A stretch of 64,000 bases of DNA from Euptelea pleiosperma (GCA_035048495.1 CM068553.1:12726520-12790519), one strand, 5' to 3'. Positions 21,508 through 33,015 are shown, counted from the first letter of the stretch. A program made the numbers and translations. Notes: generated by a model not told the origin, from the sequence alone.

Positions 21508-22862
21508 GCCCGATCTGAACAATCTTGGCAAGAAAACCCCAATATCGTTCAGATCGGCAGCTGTTGATCCCATCCGATTCGCCCGATCCAGAACGAGATC
21601 GGTGGAGACTTCGAACCATGACACCCGCTCTCTTCCAAAAATATGTTATGAAAAAAACAAATTCAATGTGTTTTGTCATTTGATGAAAAAAAAGAAAAAA
21701 AAAAGGAAGAAGTATGCCCTAATTTTGTTAGAAAACATGGACATGCAATGGTCCAAAAAAATACCTATCATATTGTTAGAAACATGAATTGGGTTTGATT
21801 TTTGGTGTCGGAGCTCTAAGTGGGCCCATTAATTGAGTATTCTATGGATACACTTATATATATGAGAAAATATAGTCTGTGAATCACTTTTCCCTGTGGA
21901 GCGCATAAAAACATACAATCTGCAGCCTGAATGATTGGTCCGCCACTTGATTGACCTAAACACAAACAGTCAACTTGATTTGTGATCTCTATCCAATCAA
22001 GTGGTGTATTTTTGGTGTGTAGGTCTATCAAGTGGTGGGCTAATCATTCATGGGTCAGTGGGTCCAAAAGAATGTATCAAGTGTTGTATTTTTTATGGGC
22101 TCCACATGTAAAATGCTACACTGACTAAATTTTCACATGTTCACCGCGTACGGTACTAGGAGTGCAATAACAACAGACTATATATTTGTTCAAGTATCAA
22201 CCCGATCAAATGATTGTGACCATTCGATCTGCCACATTTTTTTACATCAGATCTTTTGATGCATCGAATGGTTAATACGGCCCTTTGATGGTACATATAT
22301 AACATGGAACATGGAACATAGAGCATAATCATGTTGTCACTAATCAGGCTGATTTTTGGTTTGCAGGTCCACCGAGGGACTGGCCAAACATCCATATGGT
22401 CATCGCCCTCTAATAGTGTGCCACGTTGGCTCGTATTGTGGGCTTCGGTCACAACATCTTGTGACAGAAGTAAAAGAAAGACTTGTAGCAGTAGCTAGCG
22501 GTGTCAATGTCAATGGGTATCCAATTAACCGACCAACTAGAAAGTTTAATCGGTTGCTTTCCAGTCCATTTTTGGACCCAGGTTTTAATCGGGTCGGGTC
22601 GGAAACATGTACTCGTGTACTGGTATCTGACCTGAATCCGATTAATGTACGCATGTATATATACTATTATCATATATACTCAAGAAATGCCAATATATCC
22701 ATCATTTTTTCTCTTTCTTTTTCTAATTTTTCTTCTTTTTTTTTTTATTGCCGTTCTGGCGGGTAAAAATTTCAATCAATTGAACCCGTGATCCAAAGTC
22801 GTGGCCGTCATGCGAGCTCAGCCGTAATTAACCCATTTTTTCCCATGTTCCATGTGGTTCCA
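21508..22862. repeat. Duplicated segment, copy A
   Basis: The order of several distinctive stretches matches 28594-30363. These include GGCAAGAAAACCCCAATATC, the poly-A rich 'TTCAATGTGTTTTGTCATTTG' area, GGTGTCGGAGCTCTAAGTGG, the CGCGTACGGTACTAG block, and GTGTCAATGTCAATGGGTAT. Copy A has an internal deletion in a foldback MITE near 21990 and lacks the hAT MITE found in copy B. No coding sequence is seen. Confidence 0.8.
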
Positions 22863-22874
22863 TAAGGAATATTG

Positions 22875-22953
22875 TAAAAAAATTCGCTTAAGGATTTTTG
22901 TAAAAATTTAAATCGTTGAGCATCCAAAGGTTTTGTTAGAATATCTGCCAATT
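22875..22953 (-). pseudogene. Ty1/copia polyprotein tail (RNase H end) fragment
   Basis: The minus strand reads LADILTKPLDAQRFKFLQKS, the near-invariant end of copia polyproteins (QLADIFTKPL..). The fragment is only about 26 codons and is cut off at 22953 by GGGC-rich repeat DNA. The flanks do not extend the match. Confidence 0.8.
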
Positions 22954-24915
22954 AGGGATGCAACTTGGGCGGGCCCAACCCGAGACTGATGGGCTCAACC
23001 TGACCTTGGGCCGGGCTTGAGCTGGTATGTATGGTACTTGTGTAATGCCATGGATTTTCCAAACTTCTTTTGCCTTATCTGGGATATATATTCATCTTTC
23101 GACTTACATTCTCATGGGAGATTTGTCAAATGTTTGATATCGACCGTTGATATTGCGGTTTATACTCACCGTGTGATTCGAGGGATAGAAATCACATATC
23201 GGTAAATCCTTGTTGATGAGATAACTTGTTTGTGATCCAATCTCCGTTTGGTCAATAGAGACCACTTAGAAACTCAACCCTTCGCTTACGATCTTCTTGC
23301 ATGCATGCAACAACTATCTTCCATCGCCGTGAGATTAACCTCATTCGGCACTCTTTCGATCTTGATCGAATTTATGGCCCTCCATTCAGACTTATCCTTC
23401 GATCGACACAGCGATACATCCACATCCTCTTGCTCAAACTCTAACACAACAAACATTACTTAGTTTAAACAAATCGACCTGATCTCCCTTATGCAGATCT
23501 CTTGAGCCTCTTCATAAGTATTATCCTAGTGGTTGTACGTACATCATCAATCAGGTCCAACCCAAGCGAACGAACCATCTTTGGACCACTGTAGCCCTTA
23601 TTTCTTTTGGCCCATTTAGTTAGGCCCAGATCCAATTTGATTACTAATTGATGAAAGAATGGGTCCAGACCAGTTTCAACAAAGCGGGTTTAATCATTAG
23701 TAACGCCGAAGTCAGCGAGGGTACTATCGTGAAAAAAGTTAAAACCTCGAGCTCGAGGACGTAGCTATCCGATAAAAAGACCCACCTATCATATAACTAT
23801 TGTAGGTATCTATGTATGATATATCGGGGCAGAATTCGGAACAGAATGAAATGGGCTAATAGCGAGAACAAGTTATTATGGGACAAAAAATAAATCCACT
23901 TGTGTTCCAAGGGTACGTTGACCCGGTACGGGTATGTCCCTAGTTAGTAAATTCACGTATTATTCGCGTTTAATACTCAAAATTTTCATTTTTTTAAGAA
24001 ACGTTTAATACAGCCATATAAAAAATAAAAATAAAAATAGAAAAAAAATCACGAATTTTAAGATTAAAAGAATAAAACATGTATTATTCGCGTTTAATAC
24101 ACGAATTTTACATTTTTTTTAAATAAAAATATGTTAAAACGGCCATATAAAATGAAAAAACTTATAAAATTCAGGCTCGTTAAGCTAAATGAATATAACA
24201 CTTCAACAATGACCGAATTTTTATATCCTGAAGCCGAATTAAAATCGAACTTTTCCCGTTTCGAATCATTGCCGTATGCCGAATTGCTAACTATAGGTAT
24301 GTCTAATAATCGGGTACCCGTTAACCTTGAATTTGATCTTTTGAATTCAATACTTGGTAAAAAAAACAAAAAAAAAATGAGAGAGAAAGGAGGAAAGAAA
24401 AGAGAGTGCATGTACACGCAAGCTAAATGGACTCAAGCAACAAGCAACAAGCAACAAGCAAGCACACAAAAGCAAAGGTTGTCTCCTCCTTTGCCTGCCC
24501 ATTTCTTTACGTGCTTTAGCCTTCAATGACTTGTAAATCTACACTTTAAAATTCCATTTATTATGTGCTTTATGACCTAAAAGCTCGTGGCCACGCCGAC
24601 ACCACCTCTCTACCCTACATTATAAAACAACGCCCTAATTCTACCGTTACTAATTTAATTGATTCATTAAATTTAAAGGGCTTATTATTATTAATTATTA
24701 TAATTAACTTAGTAATATATTTTTCTTTTTTAAGTAATCCATTTTATTTTACTTTTTTACGAAAAAAAATAAAAAATGGTTTTTTGGGTTGTCGCCGAAT
24801 ACCCGAGAAAAATTAATATGCTGGTTTCATATTTTAGAGTATGCAAATACGACCAGAAAGCGACACGCGACAACAAAGCCCCTGGTTAAGGAGAGAGGTT
24901 GCGGAAGTTTGCAGA
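22954..24915. other. Intergenic DNA with no gene identified
   Basis: Positions 22960-23010 are a GGGC-rich repeat like 5291-6090. A 71-codon frame at 23248-23463 has normal composition but no domain I recognise. Positions 23950-24160 hold a short internal duplication (CGTATTATTCGCGTTTAATAC twice). The frame at 24131-24529 is Lys/Asn-rich and unconvincing. Confidence 0.4.
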
Positions 24916-24923
24916 CTTAAAAG

Positions 24924-25195
24924 CATGGTTTAAAATAACGCCGTTTAAATGGTTTTAACGGTCGTTTAAACAGTAATGCCCCAAGCCCGTTACGTTAAAA
25001 ACCGTTTTGACGCTTAAAAATCCGTTAAATTCTATTTTTCTTTTGTTTTTCAAATTTAAAATTCAATTTCAGCGCCATTTTTTCCATTTTTTTCTGTTAA
25101 ATTTTGTGTTTTTTTTTTTTCATTTTTGCCCGAGTGTTACAATCCGTTTAACGGTAAGGCCCCCAGTCCGTTAAAACGGCCTCCTTTAAACCTTG
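24924..25195. mobile_element. hAT-type MITE with exact 8-bp target duplication
   Basis: Tips are CATGGTTTAAA and TTTAAACCTTG, flanked on both sides by CTTAAAAG (24916-24923 and 25196-25203). The 8-bp duplication and C-A-x-G-G tips are the hAT superfamily pattern. Subterminal AAACGGT/ACCGTTT palindromes are present. Length is 272 bp, non-coding. Confidence 0.9.
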
Positions 25196-25203
25196 CTTAA
25201 AAG

Positions 25204-25829
25204 CATGCGAACATTGTCAGTACCGTTAGATGACCATAGAAGACCGTGTTATTTCAATGTTTTCAGAAAAATATTTTCTCAATTGAAAACACGTTTTTCG
25301 AGGAGTATTCAACGGTGGAAACAATGTTTTTGCATACTTTTTGAGTCTGCAAATGTATTCAGACTAGATTTTTCCGGTTAACAGGTAGTTTGGTTGTTAC
25401 GTCGCCTTCTCGCTACCTTTGCAAATTATTTTTCACTTCCATGCCTTGTCCAGAGTAGGCGTTTTTCTTGCCACGTGTGGCAAATCAAGATCGTTCATCT
25501 CATAGATGACTGCTTAAATTGGTCACACGTGGACTGTGCCTTTGACCGCATCACACGTTTTACCATGTATTGCACTTTTCCCTATGAACGACTAGTCTTT
25601 GAATATTACAATCTTTTGAGTTCAAGAAAGAGAGAGAAAATTCTTCTTTTGCTATGTGGCTGAGGATAATTGGGTTGAAAAAAACACTCAACACTTGGAG
25701 TGGAGCTTAAGATGGTCCAACAGGTGGACTCCATTTAGTCCCACCATCTCAACTGCCATGTGTCAAGACCCCATGACCCGCAGGGCCCGTTTGGATGGAC
25801 CCCGATTCATAGCTGGTGCTACCCTTGAA
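25204..25829. other. Intergenic DNA, no gene identified
   Basis: Two open frames (25193-25381 and 25394-25663, +) have no recognised domain. Nothing else is supportable. Confidence 0.4.
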
Positions 25830-26213
25830 GGGTCAGGATCAGGGGACACAAATTTTGACATAAAATTTCACACCAATTTTAGTGTACCCACATGGGAGAT
25901 AAATCAATGGCTGATTCTTGGTGAGACGATCTCCTCACCATATAGATCACCCCTACCCATTCTGAAATTTCTAACCCCATCAAATGTGGGTTTCAAGTTA
26001 ACGGTAAAAAATGGACGGTCCATATTTCTTCAACTTGTAAACCAGGGTAAGAATATCAGAATGGTTTGAATTTTTGTGAGGGTGATCTCCTCACCATAGA
26101 GACCAACCTCACCAAGAATCATCCCATTCCAAAACTTCTAATCTATATATTGGCCCCCACCAATTTTTTGGTGTGAAATTTTGTGTCAAAATTGATGTCC
26201 CTGATCCTGACCC
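25830..26213. mobile_element. Mutator-like foldback MITE
   Basis: Terminal inverted repeats of about 45 bp start GGGTCAGGATCAGGGGACA and end CCCTGATCCTGACCC. The flanks ACCCTTGAA and ATCTTTGAA agree at 7 of 9 bases, consistent with an aged 9-bp Mutator-type duplication. The interior is the GATTTTTGGTGAGG foldback family also found at 6949-8187 and 50007-50805. Confidence 0.8.
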
Positions 26214-26339
26214 ATCTTTGAATGTGTATCAACTTCATTTTAGAAACCCATGTGTTTCCGGGACCATTTTGTGCCTCTTAATTCGTGCCACCCACAAAAA
26301 TGGTCTCAGAAATTATTGGGGAGCCTGATTTTTTTTGGG

Positions 26340-26515
26340 TCAGGGTCCGAGGACTCAAATTTTTAACCCAAACTCTCGGCCTTCGATTTCATGAAATCCA
26401 ACCGTGGTTGATAGTGCTGAGCTCGCATTCACTTTACCACAGAAAAACCATCATCGGATTTCACAAAATCCACGGCCGAGAATTTGGGTGAAAATTTTGA
26501 GTCCTCTAATCCCTT
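26340..26515. mobile_element. Foldback MITE remnant
   Basis: GTCCGAGGACTCAAATTTTTAACCCAAACTCTCGGCC on the left is mirrored by GGCCGAGAATTTGGGTGAAA and TTTTGAGTCCTC on the right. It is related to the palindromic core at 53690-53905 (both centre on a GTGAATGC / GCATTCAC mirror). No clear target duplication. Confidence 0.6.
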
Positions 26516-26653
26516 TCTTGCATTTGCATGCGCTATTCAGTTGTGTGGACGGTGGATCTCAGCAGCACCATAGATTTCTATTAAAAGAAAAACGATAAAA
26601 ACTATATAAAAAAAGTTCTACAGTGACCAAAATGCTACTGTTTATATTCATCA

Positions 26654-27508
26654 TCTATATAACAAAACAGGGAAGTTGTCTCCCCACTTATACCCTCTCT
26701 TATATGTTTCAACAAAGGATGGCCGAGATCTTATCCCCCAAATGGACGGTGGATCTCAGCCACTCACACCTGATTTTGGCAAATGCTTTGTCAAGGAGTG
26801 CCAAGGGCACGGGCCACCCACTAGTCTATATAACAAAACAGGGAAGTTGTCTCCCCACTTATACCCCCTCTTATCTGTTTCAACAAAGAAAGGCCGAGAT
26901 CTTACCCCCAAATGGACGGTGGATCTCAGCCACTCACACCTGATTTTGGCAAATGCTTTGACGGGGATTGCCGAGGGCACAGGCCACCCACTATCAATAT
27001 AACAAGTGACTGCGGTTTTCTTATACCCATGTTATCTTATATATGGCTTCAATAATGAGTGGCTGAGATCCACTATGCTTCATGTCAATGGCTAAGATTT
27101 AACTCCCACCCGATTTTGGCAAACACTTTGTCGGAAAGTGCCACGGGCACGAGTCACCCACGTATGTAACAAGACAACTCAATTGTATTCTCTTATTTTA
27201 TCCATCCATCTAATGTGGACAGTTAGATAAAGAGTAGTTAAGATCAAATCCATCTATCTAATGTGGACAGTTAGATTTCAGCCACTCAATCCGCCTCATT
27301 TGACCTCAATTTATTCAAAATTTGAATTTCAACACCGATCTTTTATGTTATTTTTGTTATTTTCTAATTTCTCCCTCTGTGTGTTACAATCTGTTATAAT
27401 AGAAAAAACAGTAACGCTCCAGTCCGTTATACTGTTTGAGTGCCTAAGGCAGCCAATTTTTGCAAACGCTTTTGTCGGAGAGTGCCGTGGGCACGGGCCA
27501 TTTACTAG
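26654..27508 (+). mobile_element. Tandem array of short non-autonomous Helitrons
   Basis: Four head-to-tail units start near 26654, 26825, 26994 and about 27165. Units begin TCTATATAACAAAACAGG or a close variant and end with a short hairpin (GTGCCAAGGGCAC) plus GGGCCACCCACTAG. 5'-TC, a 3' hairpin about 10 nt from the end, and a CTRR terminus (CTAG at 26821-26824 and 27505-27508) define Helitrons. The host bases are A (26653) and T (27509), with no target duplication. The paralogous empty site at 7753/7754 confirms insertion between A and T. Unit 4 carries decayed hAT MITE sequence. No Rep/helicase gene is present. Confidence 0.88.
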
Positions 27509-27522
27509 TATATTAAATATTA

Positions 27523-27916
27523 GGGTCGGGCTCCATTGACAGATCTAAAATGACAGATAAAATGACAAGGACACAATATAAGCCACATGGCACACTGTTA
27601 CAGGACTCTGACCGAATGGATGTTTGTCCTATCCCATGGTGGACCTACAAACTAAAAATCAACCTGATTAGTGATTTATAGGTTTTGGATTGGACTTATT
27701 TGGGCTGATCTCAACTGTGGGAATTTGAACAGTATTTGAGATAAAAAGATGCAACACTTATAAATCACTAATCAAGATGATTTTTGGTTTGTACGTCCAC
27801 CATGGGATAGGAGAAACATCCGTACGGTCTGAGTCCTATAACAGTGTGCCACCTGGCTTATATTGTGTCCCTGTCATTTTACCTGTCGTTCTATATCTGT
27901 CAACGGAGCCCGACCC
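27523..27916. mobile_element. Mutator-type MITE with exact 9-bp target duplication
   Basis: Tips are GGGTCGGGCTCC..TGACAGAT and the mirror ATCTGTCA..GGAGCCCGACCC. The duplication TAAATATTA is exact (27514-27522 and 27917-27925). The empty site at 7759-7767 has a single TAAATATTA. The interior is a foldback of AATCAACCTGATTAGTGAT. A sister copy lies at 43689-44069. Confidence 0.92.
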
Positions 27917-28055
27917 TAAATATTATTAGGGCGTTTTGGGAAAACAATTGAAAAAAAGTAGCGAGCCTCGTTATAATAGTAGTGATATTATAAAATTCAA
28001 AAGTCCTATAATGATTTCATGCAAATGGGACTCATAATCCAAAGCTTTCATACTA

Positions 28056-28720
28056 GTATGGTTATGGCTCTCGTCAACAAATCATCATCATCGGCATTTA
28101 TGCCTTATCACAACTAAGTCGTCGGCAACATGAATCCTATTTCTTCATCTATTTTCATGGTATGATTTGGCAAAAGTTTTACACCGGCTACCAACCTGAT
28201 GTAACCCTCATCCTTCATTTGGACGTGGGACCTGCAATGGTTCGAAGTTTGGGATCATAGGCCAGATTGGTGGCCATTGATCCCGTCCGAATCGCTCGAT
28301 CTGAATGATCTTGATAAGAAAACCCCAATATCGTTCAGATTGGCGACTGTTGATCCCGATCTGTATCGCCCGATCCAGAATGAGATCGGCGGAGACTTCG
28401 AACCATGGTTATGGCTCTCTTCAACAAATCATCATCAACAGCATTTATGCCTTATCACAATTAAGTCGTCGACAACATGAATCCTATTTCCCCATCTGTA
28501 TTCATGGTATGATTTGGCAAAAGTTTTACACCGGCTGCAATCTGATGTTCAAAGTTTGGGATTAGAGGCCAGATTGGTGGCCACTGATCCCGTCCGAATC
28601 GCCCAGATCTGAATGATCTTGGCAAGAAAACCCCAATATCATTTAAATTGGCGGCTGTCGATCCCGATCTGTATCGCCCGATCTAGAATGAGATTGGCCG
28701 AGACTTCGAAACATGACACC
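28056..28720 (+). repeat. Two-copy tandem duplication, ~310-350 bp
   Basis: The block GGTTATGGCTCT...GGCATTTATGCCTTATCACAA...TTTTACACCGGCT...CCAGATTGGTGGCC occurs at 28060 and again at 28407. The second unit lacks about 40 bp (around 28205-28244 of the first). Each unit ends in a MITE bounded by GGTTCGAAG and CTTCGAACC. Short ORFs here are shadows of the repeat. Confidence 0.8.
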
Positions 28721-30363
28721 AGCTCTCTTCCAAAAATAAGTTATGAAAAAAACAAATTCAATGTGTTTTGTCATTTGATGGAAACAAAAAAAAAAAGAAA
28801 TCAAGTTCTATCTCCTAATTTTGTTAGAAAATTAGTGGAAGATGGACAATGGTCCAAAAAAATACCTATCATATTGTTAGAAACATCAATTGGGTTTGAT
28901 TTTTGGTGTCGGAGCTCTAAGTGGGCCCATCAATTGAGTATTTTGGATACACTTATATATATATATATATATGAGAAAATCTAGTGTGAAGCACTTTTCC
29001 CTGTGGAGCTGTGGAGCGCTTAAAAACATACCACCTGGCACACTCTTTCGCCTGAAAGATTGGTCCACCACTCGATTGACCTAAACACAAACAATCAGCC
29101 TGATTGGTGATCTCTAGCCAATGGATTCAAACTTTTTCATGTGATCATTTTTTGGTACTCAAATCTAATGTCTAAAGCAAGGTTTAAAGGAGGCCGTTTT
29201 AACGGTTAAACAGACTGGGGGCGTTACCGTTTACACCGTTTAAACCGTTTAAACGGATTGAAACGGCCAGGGGCAAAAATGGAGAAAAAATGAAAAAAAA
29301 AATGGAATTAAATGGATTTTAACGGAAAAAAAAAAAAAACAGAAAAAATGACGCTGAAATTCAAATTTTGAAATTTGAAAATTAAAGAAAAAATGAAATT
29401 TAACGGATTTAACGGACATTTTTTTTAACAAAATTTTTCAAAATTAAAGGCTGTTTAAAGTTTAAACGATTTTAACGGCTTTAAACGGTTTTAACGGAAA
29501 TGGGCTTGAGGCATTACCGTTTAAACGGCCGTTTTTAAAACCATGATCTAAAGATCACCAATCAGGCTGATTTTTTTGGTGTGTAAGTCAATCAAGTGGT
29601 GGGGTAATCATTCATGGGTCAGTGGGCCCAAAAGAATGTATCAGGTGGTGTATTTTTATGGGCTCCACATGTAAAAATCCTACACTGCCTAAATTTTCAC
29701 ATGTGAATCGCGTACGGTACTAGAAGTGCAGTAACAACAGACTATATATTTGTTCAGGTATCAACCTGATCAAATGATTATGACCATTCGATCTGCCAGA
29801 TTTTTTTTTACATCAGCTCTTTTGATGCATCGAATGGTTAATACGGCCCTTAGATGGTACATATAACATGGAACATAGAGCATCATCCTGTTGTCAAAAC
29901 CAAGAGGCAGCTAAATCTTCCTAGGTTTTTTCGAACCTGCATAACATTTTATTATAAAAGAAAGACTAGAAGCAGTAGGTAGCGGTGTCAATGTCAATGG
30001 GTATCCAATTAACTGACCAACTAGAAAGTTTGGTTGCTTTCCAGTCCATTTTTTGGACCCAGGTCTTAATCGGGTCGGGTCGGGTCGGATACACGTACTC
30101 GTGTACTGGTATCTGACCTGAATCCGATTTATCAGTTTGACAACGATGTATGCATGTATATATATTATTATCATACTCAAGAAATGCCAATATATCCATC
30201 ATTTTCTCTCTTTCTTTTTGTAATTTTTTTTCCTTTTTTTTTATTGCCGTTCTGGTGGGTAAAAATTTCAATCAATTGAACCCGTGATCCAAAGTCGTGG
30301 CCGTCATGCGAGCTCGGCCGTGATTAATCCATTTTTTTTTCATGTTCCATGTGGTTCCATAAG
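28594..30363. repeat. Duplicated segment, copy B
   Basis: This is the counterpart of 21508-22862 in the same order and orientation. It retains a fuller foldback MITE (about 29080-29620) that copy A has mostly lost, and carries a hAT MITE (29178-29545) nested in it. Flanking sequences differ, so this is a duplicated block rather than a single named element. Confidence 0.8.
29178..29545. mobile_element. hAT-type MITE nested in a foldback MITE
   Basis: Tips are CAAGGTTTAAAGG and the mirror of CATGGTTTTAAA. The 8-bp flanks GTCTAAAG (29170-29177) and ATCTAAAG (29546-29553) differ at one base. It is absent from duplicated segment copy A. Length is 368 bp. Confidence 0.88.
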
Positions 30364-30519
30364 GGATGGATGTATTATTTATTGTATTTTTTAAAACATG
30401 GGGCTGCCTCAATCAAACAAGCTAAGAACATTTGATTAAGTCATGGTGAGGGTTATGGGACTACCGTCCACCTTTTCTTGTATCCCTTGAAATCCCAGAT
30501 CAGAATTTGTTGGCTGAGA

Positions 30520-30730
30520 TGTAGTGTCCATGTAATTTCCCTTCTCCCCTTCAGGGTTGTATTGTTCTTTCTTTTATGAGAGGGAGAGAGAGATATGTAG
30601 TCCATGTAATTTCCCTTCTCCCCTTCAGGGTTGTATTGTTCTTTCTTTTATGAGAGAGAGAGAGAGAGTGAGAGAGATATGTAGTCCATGTAATTTCCCT
30701 TCTCCCCTTCAGGGTTGTATTGTTCTTTCT

Positions 30731-30777
<47 letters not shown>

Positions 30778-31050
30778 TGTAGTCCATGTAATTTCCCTTC
30801 TCCACTTCAGGGTTGTATTGTTCTTTCTTTTATTAGAGAGAGAGAGAGAGATATGTAGTCCATGTAATTTCCCTTCTCCCCTTCAGGGTTGTATTGTTCT
30901 TTCTTTTATTAGAGAGAGAGAGAGAGAGAGAGAGAGAGTCCCCTTCAGGGTTGTATTGTTCTTTCTTTTATGAGAGAGAGAGAGAGAGAGAGTCCCCTTC
31001 AGGGTTGTATTGTTCTTTCTTTTATGAGAGAGGGAGAGATGTGTCTTGTG
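30520..31050 (+). repeat. Minisatellite with embedded AG runs
   Basis: About seven units follow each other. Each consists of (TATGTAGTCCATGTAATTTC)CCTTCTCC plus CCTTCAGGGTTGTATTGTTC, TTTCTTTTATGAG and then an AG run of variable length (about 10 to 45 nt). The last units lack the TAGTCCATGTAATTTCCC half. Long ORFs through it on both strands are translation of the repeat. Confidence 0.92.
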
Positions 31051-31621
31051 TTTGTGTCAAATTGCTTGGGCTATAGGAAGTCTTGAGAGGAGAGGAAAGA
31101 ACATGTCAACATCCCTTTTTAACCAAGGAAAAAAAAATAGAATGACGAGAAGAAACAAAAGAAGCTTAAAACAGGTGGGAAAACAAAAGGAGGGAGGGAG
31201 GGAGGGAGGAGTTGGGTCACTTTCCACTTCATAGAATGGAGGGGGGTAGTTTTTAAGCTAAGCCCATCACATGGGGTTTGGGATAAACTAAACCCTCATC
31301 TCTGACAAGTCCAAATCATGGTTTTCCTAAACAATTCATAACAGACCTAAGCATGTCCCCTCCCTTCCCTTCCACACACATACCCATTTTTTCTTTATTG
31401 AACAGACAAGGAAACACTTCCTGTTTTTGTAATTTTACCATAATGCCCTTAGGGTTTCTATAATTGATTCATCAATCTTTTATCTAACCATGTTATCATT
31501 CATCAAGGGTGGAAAGAAAGAGGGACAATGTAGATGTAGGTATAGATACTATTGAAGATCCCCTACTTACTATTCATGGAGCCCTCATAGAGACCCATAG
31601 AAATCCATTGTTGCCCTACAC
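31051..31621. other. Intergenic DNA, no gene identified
   Basis: This contains a GGGA microsatellite (GGAGGGAGGGAGGGAGG, near 31190-31208). No coding or RNA signal was recognised. Confidence 0.4.
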
Positions 31622-31629
31622 TAAACAGG

Positions 31630-32123
31630 CATGGTTCGAAGTCTCCGGATCGGGAGACCAGATCGGTCCGATCCAACACCGTCTCAGGCTCAAGACAATG
31701 TGAAGTTTTTTCATGAATAGTGCATCTCGAGTGAGACGGTTTTGATCCCAGTCCAAAACGCTCGATCCAAAATGGGATCGACCCAGACTTCAAACCATGG
31801 TTTAAAAAATGTCTGTTATAACTGATTCGAACCTCCCCCATTACGTTATTTACCATTTTAACACTCAGAAAATAATGAAAATAACAACCATTATTTTATT
31901 AAAAAATTTGTTAAAAAAGTCCATTATTTCCCTTATTTTCTGTTATAAATTTTATTGAAAATTTTAGATTCAAATTTCGAATTTTTGCTCTGTTATTTTC
32001 CATTATTTCCTCTCTTTTTTTTCGTTTTTGCCCGTGTGCATTACAATACGTTATAACGGCTATTATAACGGAAAAAAGCAGTAACGCCCCAATGGCCCCT
32101 TTTAAACCTTGAATCGAACCATG
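31630..32123. mobile_element. CATGGTTCGAAG MITE carrying a nested hAT MITE
   Basis: The outer tips are CATGGTTCGAAGTCTC (31630) and TCGAACCATG (to 32123), flanked by TAAACAGG (31622-31629) and TAAACAAG (32124-32131), 7 of 8 identical. The inner element (31796-32111) starts CATGGTTTAAAA and ends TTTAAACCTTG. Its flanks CTTCAAAC and AATCGAAC are decayed copies of the outer tip's CTTCGAAC, which fixes the order of the two insertions. Both are hAT-like and non-coding. Confidence 0.85.
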
Positions 32124-32131
32124 TAAACAAG

Positions 32132-33015
32132 TCCTAGAGGGGGAAAACATAGTAACCAGATAGCAACATTTACAAAAAAAAATAGAAAAAATTCCCTGTT
32201 AATGGAGCCTTTTCATGTAGTGATGCATGCTACTCTTTAAGAATAATGAAACCTTCCAATGACTAACAAGAACCCTAGATCATGTCTCACCCCCTAGTAG
32301 GGTTGTTGCCCCCCCAACCTCCCCCTAGCTACACTGAGTGATTTGATTGACAGAAACATAAAGCCTAAATGATTTGTGTCTTAGTTCCTTTGATGATCTT
32401 TGTGAAACTTTCTTGTAGCCACATATAGCTCCAAATTTCAGAACCATGCCTTAACAAGTTCTAGTTTTGTCTTATAAAACTCAACTCCTAAGCTTTGAAA
32501 TTTGCTTATTTCCCTGGTTATTTTCTTATAGAAATTTCATTTGTGGGTACACTACTTTCATATTTACTAGTACCTAAGCATCATCTGAATGCCGAAAATA
32601 CCGTGATCTATATCGGGATCGTTGGAAAATCATGGAACATAAAAAGCGCGTAAACGACCGGAAATTTAGGGGATTATCTCAAACATAACTGAAAAAAGGG
32701 GGAGGTTTTAGGTGGACAAAATGTGGTTATGGTTGCTAAGAAATGATCGATAATTTATTCAGACATGATCGCGTAGCGAAGACATGAAAGTCAGTCGTGA
32801 TAAGCTAAGTGCATGCTTACGCAGTTTACGCGTTAAAAACAGACAGGACGTGAAAATTAACAGTAAAAATGTGATTAGAGGATAATCATTGTGTAGTGGA
32901 TCCCTTTCATCCAATCACATTGTAAAAGTTGAGGACCCCCATTCTACTTTCCAATTGTCACTCTAATTTCCATTTTTGATTTTAAAAAAAAAAGAGGACT
33001 AATCTTGTATATAAA
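32132..33015. other. Intergenic DNA, no gene identified
   Basis: Mixed composition, no ORF of note, no recognised repeat. Confidence 0.4.

Noticed and set aside
23248..23463. 71-codon frame with normal composition
   Set aside because: No family recognised and no supporting exon structure; a homology search would be needed to change this.
26654..27508. Possible CRISPR-like or satellite array
   Set aside because: The units are ~170 bp, carry Helitron ends and have no spacers of constant length; this is a plant genome.
30557..30973. 138-codon frame rich in RERERE
   Set aside because: Direct translation of the AG-containing minisatellite.
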